Shown in pieces: positions 7,098-15,914 of a DNA stretch of 64,000 bases. Within the stretch, counting starts at the first letter, position 1. Each line of letters starts with the position of its first letter. This DNA comes from Deltaproteobacteria bacterium (lineage in GTDB: Bacteria > Myxococcota_A > UBA9160 > UBA6930): the NCBI GenBank assembly GCA_029261815.1, contig JAJDAQ010000103.1, forward strand, positions 47,371 through 111,370, written 5' to 3'. The translations under genes were made by a program, and so were the position numbers. Under the pieces are notes generated by a model. It saw only the letters and a list, made by a program, of their open reading frames with translations. It made no database searches and was not told the origin of the DNA.

Positions 7098-9098
7098 CTA
7101 GTCGGTGGCCTCACGTTCGGGCAGCGAGAACGCCATGATCTGGTCACCCGCTTCCATGCCGGCGCGGCCGTAACCCGTGGCCGCAACGACGACGAACTGC
7201 CGACCGCCGGCGCGGTAGGTCATGGGCGTCGCCTGCGGGCCATAGGGGAGGCGAGCGGACCAGAGTTCCTCGCCGCTCTCTGCATCGAAGGCGCGGAACG
7301 TCTTCTCGAGAGCGGCGCCTATGAATACGAGCCCGCCGCCCGTCGCGAGCGGACCGCCAAGATTGGGAACACCGAGCGTGCCCGGGATCGGAATCGGGGC
7401 GACATCTCGAATCGAACCCAGCGGAACTTCCCAGGAAAGTTCACCTGTCGCGAGATCGACGGCCGCGAGCTTGCCCCAAGGTGGAGGGCTGCAGGGAACA
7501 CCGAGCGGCGAGAAGACGCGCCATCGCCGCATGGTGTACGGAGTACCCTCCATAGGCGCGTGCTCCGCGTACTCGTCGCGCTCGAGGGATGGTTCGGCCG
7601 GCGTTTCGCTGCGCGGCTCCAGGGCGACGGCCCAGGGGAAGTCCTGGACGTTCGCGATCAGCCGCTGGTGCACGGGATCGACGGCGACGCCCCCCCAGTT
7701 CGTTCCGCCGGCGTTGCCCGGAACCATGAGCGACCCCTGGAGGCTCGGCGGCGTGTAGACACCATCGAAGCGCAGGGCTTCCAACTGCCTGCGACACGAG
7801 CCGCGATCGAACGGCGTGAAGCCCCAAGCCTCGTCGGGCGTGAGTGAGTGGCGCACGAGTGGCAATGGCCTGACCGGAAAAGGCTGGGTGGGCGAGAGCG
7901 TCTCGCCCGGTACCGGTGTCTGCGGCACGGGTCGTTCCTCGACCCGGAACAATGGTTCTCCGGTCTCACGATGAAGGACGAAGAGCAGCCCCATCTTGGT
8001 GCCTTGTACCAACGCCGGTATCGGTCTGCCGTCACGTTGGAGATCGAACAATGTCGGTTGCGCGGGAACGTCGAAGTCCCACAGGTCACGGTGCACCGTC
8101 TGGAAATTCCAGACGACGCGCCCGGTTCCAAGCTCCAACGCGACCACGGAGCTTCCGTAGTGGTCGAGGTTCGAGCCCCCGCGGAAATAGTCGGGAGCGG
8201 GGTTTCCCGTTGGGACGAAGAGCAGGTCTCGCTCCTCGTCGATGGCCATCGGTGCCCAGACGTTGGGGGTTCCCAACGCGTATCCCTGCTCTGATACGCG
8301 ATCCGGATCCGGAACGAAGCCCGGCGGCCGAAGATCCCAGGCCCACTTCAGCTCCCCAGTGCGCGCGTCGTACCCGCGGACGACGCCGCTCGGCGCGTCG
8401 GAGCGCTGATTGTCCGAGATCGCAGAGCCCACGACGACCACGCCATTGCCGACGGCCGGCGGTGAAGTCACCTGGTATTCCCCGCGCCACGCTTGTCGGC
8501 CGACGCCCGGATTGAGATCGACGATGCCATCGGTTCCAAATGACGTGCACGGTTCGCCGGTCTCGCTATCCAAGGCAATCAGACGCGCATCATTCGTGGC
8601 CGTGAAGATCGTTAGTCCGCAGGCTTCGCCCGGTGTCGGCGCAGGGTCCGTCCACGGCGTCACTCCCCGGCACACGAGTTGGTTGCTGTATCTCCCGTCG
8701 AGGTTGATCTCGGGGTCGAAGCTCCAGTCCTCCTTCCCGGTGATCGGGTCCAGTGCGATCACCCGGTTGTAAGGCGTGCAGAAGAAGAGGCGGTCGTCGA
8801 CGAGGACGGGTGTGACCTCTGAAGCGAGCGAAGACTCGTGCGGGCCCCGGGAGTCGGGAAGGTCTCCGGTCCGGTACGTCCAGGCTTCTTCGAGGCAGCC
8901 GACGTTCTGTCGGTTGATGTCGCCAACTGGCGAGTACCGGGTGCCGCCGGCGTCGTTGCCGTAGCTGGGCCACGTGGTGTCAGCTCCGCCCGAGGCCGGT
9001 GCACAATCGGCGGTGGTCGAGGACCCGCAGCCGAGCGTCGGCACCGCGAGGAGCAACACGGCCGCTGTCATGAGCCATCGCTTCGTTGTGTTGGGCAC
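7098..9098 (-). CDS. PQQ-dependent dehydrogenase of the glucose/quinate type, exported form without N-terminal membrane domain
   Basis: A 666-aa beta-propeller quinoprotein. Repeated tryptophan-docking blades are visible (ALDPITGKEDWSFDP, GYDARTGELKWAWD, the GTGRVVWNFQTVHRDLWD motif). So are the C-terminal signatures of membrane-bound PQQ glucose/quinate dehydrogenases: VQGTKMGLLFVLHR, NWGGVAVDP, GGLVFIGA and GRQFVVVAATG. Unlike Gcd it lacks five N-terminal membrane helices. It starts with a signal peptide ending near TLGCG (Cys24), a weak lipobox, so it is either a lipoprotein or soluble periplasmic. It probably oxidises an alcohol or sugar and passes electrons to quinone; the substrate is unknown. 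GTG 9098 has GAGGAA 5 nt upstream. No pqq biosynthesis genes are in the window. Confidence 0.87.
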   Translation of the reverse strand: MPNTTKRWLMTAAVLLLAVPTLGCGSSTTADCAPASGGADTTWPSYGNDAGGTRYSPVGDINRQNVGCLEEAWTYRTGDLPDSRGPHESSLASEVTPVLVDDRLFFCTPYNRVIALDPITGKEDWSFDPEINLDGRYSNQLVCRGVTPWTDPAPTPGEACGLTIFTATNDARLIALDSETGEPCTSFGTDGIVDLNPGVGRQAWRGEYQVTSPPAVGNGVVVVGSAISDNQRSDAPSGVVRGYDARTGELKWAWDLRPPGFVPDPDRVSEQGYALGTPNVWAPMAIDEERDLLFVPTGNPAPDYFRGGSNLDHYGSSVVALELGTGRVVWNFQTVHRDLWDFDVPAQPTLFDLQRDGRPIPALVQGTKMGLLFVLHRETGEPLFRVEERPVPQTPVPGETLSPTQPFPVRPLPLVRHSLTPDEAWGFTPFDRGSCRRQLEALRFDGVYTPPSLQGSLMVPGNAGGTNWGGVAVDPVHQRLIANVQDFPWAVALEPRSETPAEPSLERDEYAEHAPMEGTPYTMRRWRVFSPLGVPCSPPPWGKLAAVDLATGELSWEVPLGSIRDVAPIPIPGTLGVPNLGGPLATGGGLVFIGAALEKTFRAFDAESGEELWSARLPYGPQATPMTYRAGGRQFVVVAATGYGRAGMEAGDQIMAFSLPEREATD

Positions 9099-9109
9099 TG
9101 GTTCCTCGC

Positions 9110-9592
9110 CTAGGGCGCGCGTTCCAGGTTACGGACCGCTTCTCGGAGGGGCTCGAAGATCCCGCCGTCGCTGACTTCGGGGTAGCGCTCCAGCCAGAGC
9201 CGGAACGAGTCGATCAGGATCGGCCACTGCAGCAGGACCATGTGCACGTCCTTGGCGGCGCCGGCGTAGAGCTCGGCGGAGATCTGGTTGCGATCCTGGG
9301 CGTCCTGGGCCGACATCCACATGTTGCACTTGAGTACGGCGAACACATAGAGCTGTTCCCGCTGGGTATCCGTGGGCTCGTCCCTCAGGATGAGCATCTC
9401 ACGGACGCTGGCGTCGGTGAGTACCAGCCGGTTCACGTCGTCGAACGCGCGAATCAGGCGCTCTGAAGCCGTTAGTTGCGCGCTGTTCTGGGTGTGCGCC
9501 AGCTCTCGCGCGAGGTAGATGAGCGTGGCGATGACGGCGACCGCGCCCAGGATCTCGCCGACCGCACCGATCGCGTCCCATTGAAGTTCCAA
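9110..9592 (-). CDS. Conserved hypothetical protein with one N-terminal transmembrane helix
   Basis: 160 aa. Residues about 7-28 (AIGAVGEILGAVAVIATLIYLA) form one hydrophobic helix, followed by a cytoplasmic-type, mainly helical domain with conserved-looking W, F and R positions (FAVLKCNMWMSAQD, DSFRLWLERYPEV). Proteins of this shape, beginning WDAIGAVGEI, are widespread in marine and soil Gram-negatives without an assigned function. The start is TTG at 9592, supported by GGAGAAG 5 nt upstream; there is no better ATG. It lies between the M20 peptidase and the PQQ-type dehydrogenase on the same strand with short gaps (11-13 nt), so the three probably form an operon. I do not recognise a function. 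Confidence 0.78.
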   Translation of the reverse strand: MELQWDAIGAVGEILGAVAVIATLIYLARELAHTQNSAQLTASERLIRAFDDVNRLVLTDASVREMLILRDEPTDTQREQLYVFAVLKCNMWMSAQDAQDRNQISAELYAGAAKDVHMVLLQWPILIDSFRLWLERYPEVSDGGIFEPLREAVRNLERAP

Positions 9593-9605
9593 TGCGCTTC
9601 TCCGA

Positions 9606-11099
9606 TCACGGTTGGGCGTCGAGTTCTTCCAGGATCTCGACCAGGGTCTCGACGCCTAACGTCAAGTTGTCGAGGGAGATTCGTTCGTTCGGGCCGTGGA
9701 TGCCGCGGGTTTCAATCGGGCGCAGCCGCCGCGGCACGAAGCCGTAGCTGGTAATGCCGAGCCCGCGGAACCAATGGGCATCGGTGAAGCCCGCGATCAC
9801 GCGAGGGAGCGCCACGCCCGGCGGCTCCTGGCGCGCGGCGACGCGCTTGATGGCGCCCATCAATGCCGTGTCGATCGGCGACTCGGCAGCGTCGAAGGCG
9901 AGCCGGATCTCGACCTCGACTTCGGCGCCGACCGTGCGTCGGACCTGTTCGGTAAAGGCGATGCAGGATTCACCCGGAAGCAGTCGCGCATCGATGCTGG
10001 CGTGCGCGCTCGCGGGCACCATGTTCACGCTTTCGCCTGCGCGTAGGGTCGTGACCACCGCGGTATTCCGAACCAGGGCAGCGCGACCCGGATCGGACAG
10101 GAAGCGCTCGCGAAACTCGGGGTGGAGGGCGAGGGCGCCTCGGAGTTGGGCGAAGTGGCTGCGGACGTCTTCGGCCGCGAGTGGTGCCAGCGCTTCGAAC
10201 ATGAGGGCCACGGACGGAACGACCTGGATCGGTGCGTCGAGATGCGCGAGTCGGGCCAATGCTTCGGCGAGTCGCGCGGGTGCCGCATGCTGGCCACCCG
10301 TCGAGCCGTGTCCTGGGAGGCCACGGGCGGTGACGTCGAGCCAACAGGGCGTCTTCTCGGTGAACGCGACCCCCCACAGATCGGGTTGGCCAGCGACGCT
10401 GGGCTGGATTCCACCGCCCTCGGTGAGCAGGTACTCGGCCCCCCCAAGCAGGTCGAGGCGATCCCGGGCCACCCGCGCGGCACCGTGGAGTCCGCCGGCC
10501 TCCTCGTCGGGCGTGGCCAGCAGGATGATGTCGCGATCGAGCGGCGCATCCCGGCGCGCCAGCGCAACCAGGGTCAGGAGGTGCACGATCGTCACGCCCT
10601 TGGCGTCGAGGGCGCCCCGTCCGACCACGAAACCGCCGCCCACGATGCCGGCGAAGGGGTCCACGGTCCAGGCGTCGGCATCCGCGGGGACGGTGTCGAG
10701 ATGGGACAGCAGCACCAGCGGCGGCTTGGAGCCGTTCCCCGGTACCCGGGCCCAGAGTGCCGCGCGACGGCTGTTGGCCCCCTCGAGCGACACGACCCGG
10801 CTCTCGATCCCGTCCTCTTGTTCCAGGACCCGGGACAGCCACTTCGCCAGTAGCGCTTCATCCCCCGGGGGGTTAACGGTCTTCAGCCGGATCGCGCCTG
10901 CAAGGATCTCGGCCGCGGACCCTCGCCAATCGGCGATCGGAGAGGGATACTCTCCGTCGCTTCCGGGCTGGACGGCCGGAGCTATCTGGGGAGTACCGGC
11001 GCAAGCAAGTAGCCCGGCAGAGACCAACGCGACCACGAACCCACTCCGCCACCGCCGCATCGTTGCGGTCGTCAGTGCGCGGGGCATCAGTGAATTCAC
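9606..11099 (-). CDS. M20-family metallopeptidase/deacylase, predicted lipoprotein
   Basis: A 497-aa M20/M25/M40 amidohydrolase. The signal peptide ends in a good lipobox, GLLACAG (Cys33), so it should be lipid-anchored in the envelope. Zinc ligands and catalytic residues are visible: LSHLDTVP (His133, Asp135), GRGALDAKG (Asp165) and TPDEEAGG (Glu199/Glu200). A dimerisation domain is inserted between about 245 and 370, and GIHGPNERI near the C-terminus supplies the last His. It likely hydrolyses a dipeptide, N-acyl amino acid or similar amide. GTG 11099 is supported by GGAGGAA 5 nt upstream; that ribosome site is flanked by a short inverted repeat (11109-11122). It is divergent from the M23 peptidase gene. 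Confidence 0.9.
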   Translation of the reverse strand: MNSLMPRALTTATMRRWRSGFVVALVSAGLLACAGTPQIAPAVQPGSDGEYPSPIADWRGSAAEILAGAIRLKTVNPPGDEALLAKWLSRVLEQEDGIESRVVSLEGANSRRAALWARVPGNGSKPPLVLLSHLDTVPADADAWTVDPFAGIVGGGFVVGRGALDAKGVTIVHLLTLVALARRDAPLDRDIILLATPDEEAGGLHGAARVARDRLDLLGGAEYLLTEGGGIQPSVAGQPDLWGVAFTEKTPCWLDVTARGLPGHGSTGGQHAAPARLAEALARLAHLDAPIQVVPSVALMFEALAPLAAEDVRSHFAQLRGALALHPEFRERFLSDPGRAALVRNTAVVTTLRAGESVNMVPASAHASIDARLLPGESCIAFTEQVRRTVGAEVEVEIRLAFDAAESPIDTALMGAIKRVAARQEPPGVALPRVIAGFTDAHWFRGLGITSYGFVPRRLRPIETRGIHGPNERISLDNLTLGVETLVEILEELDAQP

Positions 11100-11105
11100 G
11101 GGGTT

Positions 11106-11122
11106 CCTCCAACCGTGGTTGG
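11106..11122 (-). promoter_or_regulatory. Inverted repeat abutting the ribosome-binding site of the M20 peptidase gene
   Basis: On the minus strand CCAACC-AC-GGTTGG (11122-11109) is immediately followed by AGGAA, so the 3' arm runs into the Shine-Dalgarno sequence GGAGGAA of the M20 gene. The two arms are perfect 6-bp complements with a 2-nt centre. This could be a dyad for a DNA-binding protein in the 59-nt divergent promoter region shared with the M23 gene, or an RNA element. The loop is too tight for a strong hairpin, so a protein operator is the likelier reading. Confidence 0.35.
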
Positions 11123-11158
11123 TTTTAGCATGGGCTCGCGCGTGCCGAAGAGTGTGGC

Positions 11159-12577
11159 ATGGAGAAGCGAGTGCATTCCGGCCAGGAATCCGAGACTGAA
11201 GTGAGTCCCGCGCATGGGCCCGACGGCGGGTCCCAGTCGCCCAGCCTGCTAGACGCCGCGGGTTGGATCGGTCTCGCGTTCGGCGTGCTGTTTGCCGGGT
11301 TCATCGTGACGCAGATCGTGCAGGACGACCCCGCTGAAACGCCGCTGGCCGTCGTGGACCCGAGTGTTGCAGAGAAGGCGCCGGCGTCGGAGGCGCTTAC
11401 CGAGGCGGTCTACGAAACGGCTTCGGTTCCGCCCGTCGTCCTTCCTGTATTGGATGTGGTGGAAGGAAGCCTGCGACGGAACCAGACGCTGTCCGCAGCA
11501 CTTCGTTCCCGTGGCATCTCGGCTTCGACCGTTCACACGATCGCAGAGGGAATGCGTCCGGTCTTCGACTTCCGATACTCGCGGCCCGGGGACGAATTCT
11601 GGATGGGTCGCGACGACAGCGGTGACCTCGTCGAGTTCCGGTACACGCGCTCGTCGATCGAACGCTACGTCCTGCGCCGCGATGACGCCGCCGAGGGCGC
11701 CCTCGTCGCCAGTGCCTACGAACCCGAGATCGAGATCCGCACCGCCCGGCTCGCCGGCATCGTGCAGTCCAGCCTCTACGTCGCGATGCAGCAACTCGGT
11801 GAGAGTGGCGAGTTGTCTCACGACTTCGCCGAGATCTTCGCGTGGGACGTCGACTTCTCTCGCAACGTTCGGCCGGGTGATGAGTTCCGCGTCTTGTACG
11901 AGCGCCGGACCCTGGTCGAGAACGGCCGCGAGGAGTACCTGGGCCCCGGTCGGATCCTGGCGGCTCGCTACTCGAACGCGGACGCCGACTACGACGCCAT
12001 CTACTTCGAGACGTCCGAGGAGCGCAGCGGCTACTACCGGCTCGACGGCTCCTCGGTCGAGCGTCAGTTCTTGCGTGCGCCGCTCAACTATCGACGCATC
12101 AGCTCGCACTTCACATCGAGCCGGCTCCATCCGGTGCACAAGGTGCGCCGGCCGCACCCGGCCATCGACTACGCCGCCTCGACCGGGACACCGGTCTGGA
12201 GCGTGGCCAATGGCAACGTGATCTATCGCGGTGTGCTGGGCGGACTCGGCAAGACCGTGAAGGTGCGCCACGCCAATGGCTACGTGTCCTACTACGGCCA
12301 CCTCTCGCGCTTCCCGAAGGGCCTCGCGGTCGGCGACCGCGTCCGCCAGAAGCAGGTCGTCGGCTACGTGGGTTCCACCGGCGTCGCGACAGGCCCACAC
12401 CTCGACTTCCGGATGCAGCACCACGGGAAGTACATCAATCCGGCGGGTGTCCAGACCCCGCCCGGCGATCCGATCTCGGCATCGCTCATGCCCGAGTTCC
12501 TGGCGCAGCGCGACACCTACCTCGACACGATGGATCCGCGGCCGCTACGGGTCGTTACCCAAGAAGCGGGTAGCTAG
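11159..12577 (+). CDS. M23-family cell-wall endopeptidase, membrane-anchored (MepM-like)
   Basis: 472 aa. One transmembrane helix lies at about residues 34-56, followed by a periplasmic region with an OapA/Csd3-like middle domain (about 85-290) and a C-terminal M23 domain (about 310-435). These enzymes cut peptide cross-bridges in peptidoglycan. HxxxD is present (H333, D337) and the catalytic His of YYGHLS is H381. However, the usual HLH zinc motif reads PHLDF (H414-L415-D416), so the expected zinc ligand His is Asp. That may still bind metal or may mark a non-catalytic regulator. The start ATG 11159 was the only sensible choice. It is the first gene of a plus-strand run and is divergent from the M20 gene. 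Confidence 0.87.
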   Translation: MEKRVHSGQESETEVSPAHGPDGGSQSPSLLDAAGWIGLAFGVLFAGFIVTQIVQDDPAETPLAVVDPSVAEKAPASEALTEAVYETASVPPVVLPVLDVVEGSLRRNQTLSAALRSRGISASTVHTIAEGMRPVFDFRYSRPGDEFWMGRDDSGDLVEFRYTRSSIERYVLRRDDAAEGALVASAYEPEIEIRTARLAGIVQSSLYVAMQQLGESGELSHDFAEIFAWDVDFSRNVRPGDEFRVLYERRTLVENGREEYLGPGRILAARYSNADADYDAIYFETSEERSGYYRLDGSSVERQFLRAPLNYRRISSHFTSSRLHPVHKVRRPHPAIDYAASTGTPVWSVANGNVIYRGVLGGLGKTVKVRHANGYVSYYGHLSRFPKGLAVGDRVRQKQVVGYVGSTGVATGPHLDFRMQHHGKYINPAGVQTPPGDPISASLMPEFLAQRDTYLDTMDPRPLRVVTQEAGS

Positions 12578-12606
12578 TCCTGCCCACCGCTCGGGTTGAT
12601 GCGGGC

Positions 12607-12828
12607 ATGGGGAGTCGTGGGGAAAGGCCGCGCACCAGCCTTGGTGCGTCTACGCAACGCGCCGACCGCGAGCTCGCCGATCTGGCCCTACCTCAGGGAA
12701 CTGAGTGCGACGTGCGCCCGGACCATGAGTTCTTCTGCCTCGCGTGTTCGTCGCGGCTGACCGGCCGGAGTTGCAAGATCCGATGCCCGCGATGCGGCTA
12801 TTTCGAGGACTGCAGCAACCTGCTGTGA
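12607..12828 (+). CDS. Small zinc-ribbon protein
   Basis: 73 aa. The C-terminal 35 residues hold a compact cysteine set, FFCLACSS then CKIRCPRCGYFEDC, in the pattern C-x2-C ... C-x3-C-x2-C ... C, expected to bind one zinc. Similar short proteins ending in RCPRCGYFxDCS are found scattered in bacteria, so this looks like a real gene despite its size. The first 35 residues are low-information, and a GTG at about 12711 could be the true start. No function is assigned. Homologues suggest a nucleic-acid or protein-binding role, but that is inference. Confidence 0.55.
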   Translation: MGSRGERPRTSLGASTQRADRELADLALPQGTECDVRPDHEFFCLACSSRLTGRSCKIRCPRCGYFEDCSNLL

Positions 12829-12856
12829 CGCGGTCAACCGCGGTGCCTTCGGCGCG

Positions 12857-13318
12857 ATGGCGCCGAGTGTGCAAACCTTGCCGCCCATGAGCCAGGACCT
12901 TCGGAAACGTCTGGCCGAAGTCGGCCAGCGGCTCGGCGAACGCGAGGCAGCGCACGCCGATGCCATGGCGACCGCGCACAAGAACGCCGCGGCTCTCCAT
13001 GCGGCGGTTTCCGCCGGTCTTGATGCGTACCGCGACGCGGTCGCGTCGGCGGGTTCCGAGCACCTCGCCGACATCTCGATCAGCGCACCGCGGCTCGACG
13101 ACAAACACGTGCGCGCTGTGGAATTCGCACTCGAGCGCGGACGCTACAAGGCGATCGTCACCGTGAAGAGCAAGGGCGAGGTCACGTTGGTGGGTCCGTT
13201 CCGTACCGGAAAGACCGAGGGGCCGTGCAAGAGCTTCCCGGTCGATGCGACACCTGAAATCGACAACGCGTTGGTCGGCTTTCTCGAGGAATTTCTCGAA
13301 GAGGCTGCCACGCCGTAG
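12857..13318 (+). CDS. Hypothetical protein with N-terminal helical segment
   Basis: 153 aa, soluble, no signal peptide. Residues 12-70 are predicted helical and charged (DLRKRLAEVGQRLGEREAAH), followed by a mixed alpha/beta C-terminal part with YKAIVTVKSKGEVTLVGPF near residues 100-115. I do not recognise the family. ATG 12857 and ATG 12887 are both possible; neither has a good Shine-Dalgarno sequence, and the second begins where the helical part starts. It lies between the zinc-ribbon gene and gshA, 52 nt upstream of the latter's start. Coding-like third-position GC and freedom from stops support it as a gene. Confidence 0.6.
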   Translation: MAPSVQTLPPMSQDLRKRLAEVGQRLGEREAAHADAMATAHKNAAALHAAVSAGLDAYRDAVASAGSEHLADISISAPRLDDKHVRAVEFALERGRYKAIVTVKSKGEVTLVGPFRTGKTEGPCKSFPVDATPEIDNALVGFLEEFLEEAATP

Positions 13319-13370
13319 CCCAGATCGCGGGACTCCCCCGCGTGAACCTGCGCCTAGCTTTGGAGCCCCA

Positions 13371-14732
13371 TTGAGCGGAGCCGCTTCCGGCGATTCGACC
13401 CCGGTCTCGAGCCGTGACGACCTGATCCCGTTCTTTCGCGCTGGCGAGAAGCCGCGCGAGCGTTGGTTGATCGGGACTGAACACGAGAAGGTGGGTCTAC
13501 GCGAGGGTACGCTCGAGCCGGTGCCCTACGAGGGTGAAGCCGGTATCGGCGCATTGCTGCGCAGCATCCAGGAAACGGATGGCTGGACGCCGACCGCCGA
13601 AGGCGAGAACGTCATTGCCCTCACGAAGGACGGCGCTTCGATCACGCTCGAACCGGGGGGCCAGTTCGAGCTTTCGGGCGCGCCGCTGCGCCGGATCTAC
13701 GACACCTGTGCGGAGTTCCAGGCGCACCTCGACTTGATTCGTCGCGTTTCAGAGCCGCTGGGGCTGGTCTGGCTCTCACTCGGCGCAAATCCGATCCACG
13801 ACGTGGACGAGATCCCGCACATGCCCAAGGGCCGCTACGACATCATGCGCGCCTACCTTCCCACGAAGGCCGACCTGCCGCTTCACATGATGCACCTGAC
13901 GGCGACGGTGCAGGCGAACTTCGATTTCTCCTCCGAAGCCGACATGGCGAACAAGATGCGGATGGCCATGGGCGTGACACCGATCGTGTCCGCAATCTTC
14001 GCCAACTCGCCCCTCTACCGCGGCAAGCCGTCCGGGTACATCTCACGGCGACTCCATATCTGGCGCCACACCGACCCGGATCGGTGCGGCATGCTGCCGT
14101 TCGTCTTCGAAGCCGGCTTCGGATACGCCGACTACGCGGAGTGGGCCCTCGACATTCCGATGTTCTTCGTCGTCCGTGACGGGACGTACCAGGCCGCCAA
14201 CGGCATGACATTCCGGCAGTTCATGGAGCGCGGCTTCGGGGGCGAAAGCGCGACGCTGGAAGACTGGTCGACGCACCTGACGACGCTATTCCCCGAAGTC
14301 CGGTGCAAGCAGTTCATCGAGGTACGCGGCGCCGACGCGGTGCCGCCGGACCTGATCTGCGCACTGCCGGCGCTGTGGAAGGGCCTGCTCTATGACGACG
14401 ATGCCATGGCTGGCGCCTGGGAGCTGGTGAAGGACTGGGCGTTCGAACAGCGCGTGGCATCGATCGAGGAAGTGGCCCGGCACGGCATGGCCGCCACGAT
14501 CGGGGGCCGTCTGGTCCGTGACCTGGCGCGCGAGCTGTTGGCACTTTCCTCGGACGGCCTTGCCCGCATCGACCACCGCGGTGGCGCAGACGACCGCGAT
14601 GAGCGCGGGTTCCTCGATCCGGTCGCCGAGATCGTGGAGCGCGGCACCAGCCCGGGAGAGGAGATCCTGAAGCGCTGGGACGGCGAGTGGGGCCACCGAA
14701 TGGCCGATCTCGTGGCATCCGAACGCTACTGA
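13371..14732 (+). CDS. gshA: Glutamate-cysteine ligase (plant/proteobacterial GCS2-like type)
   Basis: A 453-aa enzyme that joins glutamate and cysteine with ATP, the first step of glutathione synthesis. The substrate-binding opening WLIGTEHEKVGL, ITLEPGGQFELSGAPL, the metal-binding HMMHLTATVQANFDF segment and the CKQFIEVRGAD motif match the plant/alphaproteobacterial GshA group (about 450 aa), not the E. coli type. TTG 13371 is taken as start: TGGAG lies 6 nt upstream and homology begins about 12 residues later. Longer readings run into the preceding gene. Glutathione production would supply the glutaredoxin domain of the Grx-TrxR fusion at 17.7 kb. gshB is not in the window. Confidence 0.9.
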   Translation: MSGAASGDSTPVSSRDDLIPFFRAGEKPRERWLIGTEHEKVGLREGTLEPVPYEGEAGIGALLRSIQETDGWTPTAEGENVIALTKDGASITLEPGGQFELSGAPLRRIYDTCAEFQAHLDLIRRVSEPLGLVWLSLGANPIHDVDEIPHMPKGRYDIMRAYLPTKADLPLHMMHLTATVQANFDFSSEADMANKMRMAMGVTPIVSAIFANSPLYRGKPSGYISRRLHIWRHTDPDRCGMLPFVFEAGFGYADYAEWALDIPMFFVVRDGTYQAANGMTFRQFMERGFGGESATLEDWSTHLTTLFPEVRCKQFIEVRGADAVPPDLICALPALWKGLLYDDDAMAGAWELVKDWAFEQRVASIEEVARHGMAATIGGRLVRDLARELLALSSDGLARIDHRGGADDRDERGFLDPVAEIVERGTSPGEEILKRWDGEWGHRMADLVASERY

Positions 14733-14770
14733 GGCGCCCTCCACGCGCCCCGGTGCTAGGGTCACTTCCG

Positions 14771-15910
14771 ATGTCCGAGCGCCCCCGCCTATTGGTCGTC
14801 GATGACGAGGAAGCGATCCTCGAGACGATGACGTTTACGTTCGAGGACGACTACGACGTCCTGACGGCCACGTCCGCCGTGAAGGCGCTGGAACTCCTCG
14901 ACCGCGAAGGTCCAGTCGCCGTCGTGTTGTCCGACCAGCGGATGCCTGAGATGACGGGTGTCGAGTTCCTGACGGAAGTGTTCCAGCGCCATCCGGATAC
15001 GGTCCGGATCATCCTGACCGGCTTCGCTGACATGGACGCGATCATCCACGCGATCAACGACGGCCACGTCTATGCCTACATCACGAAGCCGTGGGAACCG
15101 GACCAACTCCGCCAGGTCATCCGGCGCGCGGTCGAGCACTACGAGCTCGAACGTGAGAATGAGCGGCTGGTTTCGGATCTACGGGACTCGAACCATTTTC
15201 TCGAAGCCGTCATGGATCACCTGGGAATGGGCGCAGTCGCCGTCGATTCCGAGGGCATCGTTCGCGCCGTGAACCGGCCAGCGGCCGATTACCTGGGAAT
15301 CACCGAGCACGCCCATGGCAAGCTGCTCAGCGAGGTCGTGCCACCGGCGTTGATGGAGAAGGTCGCGGCTGCCAAGGGCGATGACCAGACCGAGCGCGGC
15401 TACCAGGACCTCGAACTCCCGGTCGCAGGGGGCGTGAAGCTTCGACTGTCGATGCACCCGCTGGAGAGTGGCGACGGCCCGGCGATCGGGCAGGTGATCC
15501 TGGCAAAAGAGATCTCGCATGAACCGCTACGCCGAAGGTTCGAGGACATCGTCGAGGGGCTCGTCGACGGCGAGAGCGAGCAGGGGCTGCGGCCGCGGTT
15601 CATCGAGAGCGAGAAGGCGATCGCGGCCCTGCAGGACGAAGTCCGCACCGCCGGTATCGCCACGCCGGGGATGGGAGAACTCAGCGATCGCGCTTCTCGT
15701 ACGCTGACGGCCATCGAGTACTGGCTCGCGGCCGACGATGCACTCGCCACCGAGGAATTCCCGGATGCCCAGGTCCTGATGAACCGGATGCGGGTCGCTT
15801 CGGAGCGTTGGCCGCTGGGCGAACGGTTGCCCGAGCGCGTTCGTGAACTCGGCCGTCGGGTCGAGGCCTACTACGAGTCCGGCGAGAACCCCAAGCAGCT
15901 GGTCCTTTAG
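14771..15910 (+). CDS. REC-PAS response regulator without recognisable output domain
   Basis: 379 aa. Residues 1-120 form a receiver with D11/D12, phospho-aspartate D55 (VVLSDQRMPEMTG) and the ITKPWEPDQL lysine, the RpfG/HupR-like kind. A helical linker (HYELERENERLV) leads to a PAS domain at about 150-255 (FLEAVMDHLGMGAVAVDSEGIV). The last 120 residues are helical with no HD-GYP, GGDEF, kinase or DNA-binding motif that I can identify. The stop (TAG 15908-15910) is 4 nt before the next start, with that gene's ribosome site AGAGGA overlapping, so the two are tightly coupled. It probably signals to the adjacent unknown membrane protein. Confidence 0.85.
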   Translation: MSERPRLLVVDDEEAILETMTFTFEDDYDVLTATSAVKALELLDREGPVAVVLSDQRMPEMTGVEFLTEVFQRHPDTVRIILTGFADMDAIIHAINDGHVYAYITKPWEPDQLRQVIRRAVEHYELERENERLVSDLRDSNHFLEAVMDHLGMGAVAVDSEGIVRAVNRPAADYLGITEHAHGKLLSEVVPPALMEKVAAAKGDDQTERGYQDLELPVAGGVKLRLSMHPLESGDGPAIGQVILAKEISHEPLRRRFEDIVEGLVDGESEQGLRPRFIESEKAIAALQDEVRTAGIATPGMGELSDRASRTLTAIEYWLAADDALATEEFPDAQVLMNRMRVASERWPLGERLPERVRELGRRVEAYYESGENPKQLVL

Positions 15911-15914
15911 AGGA

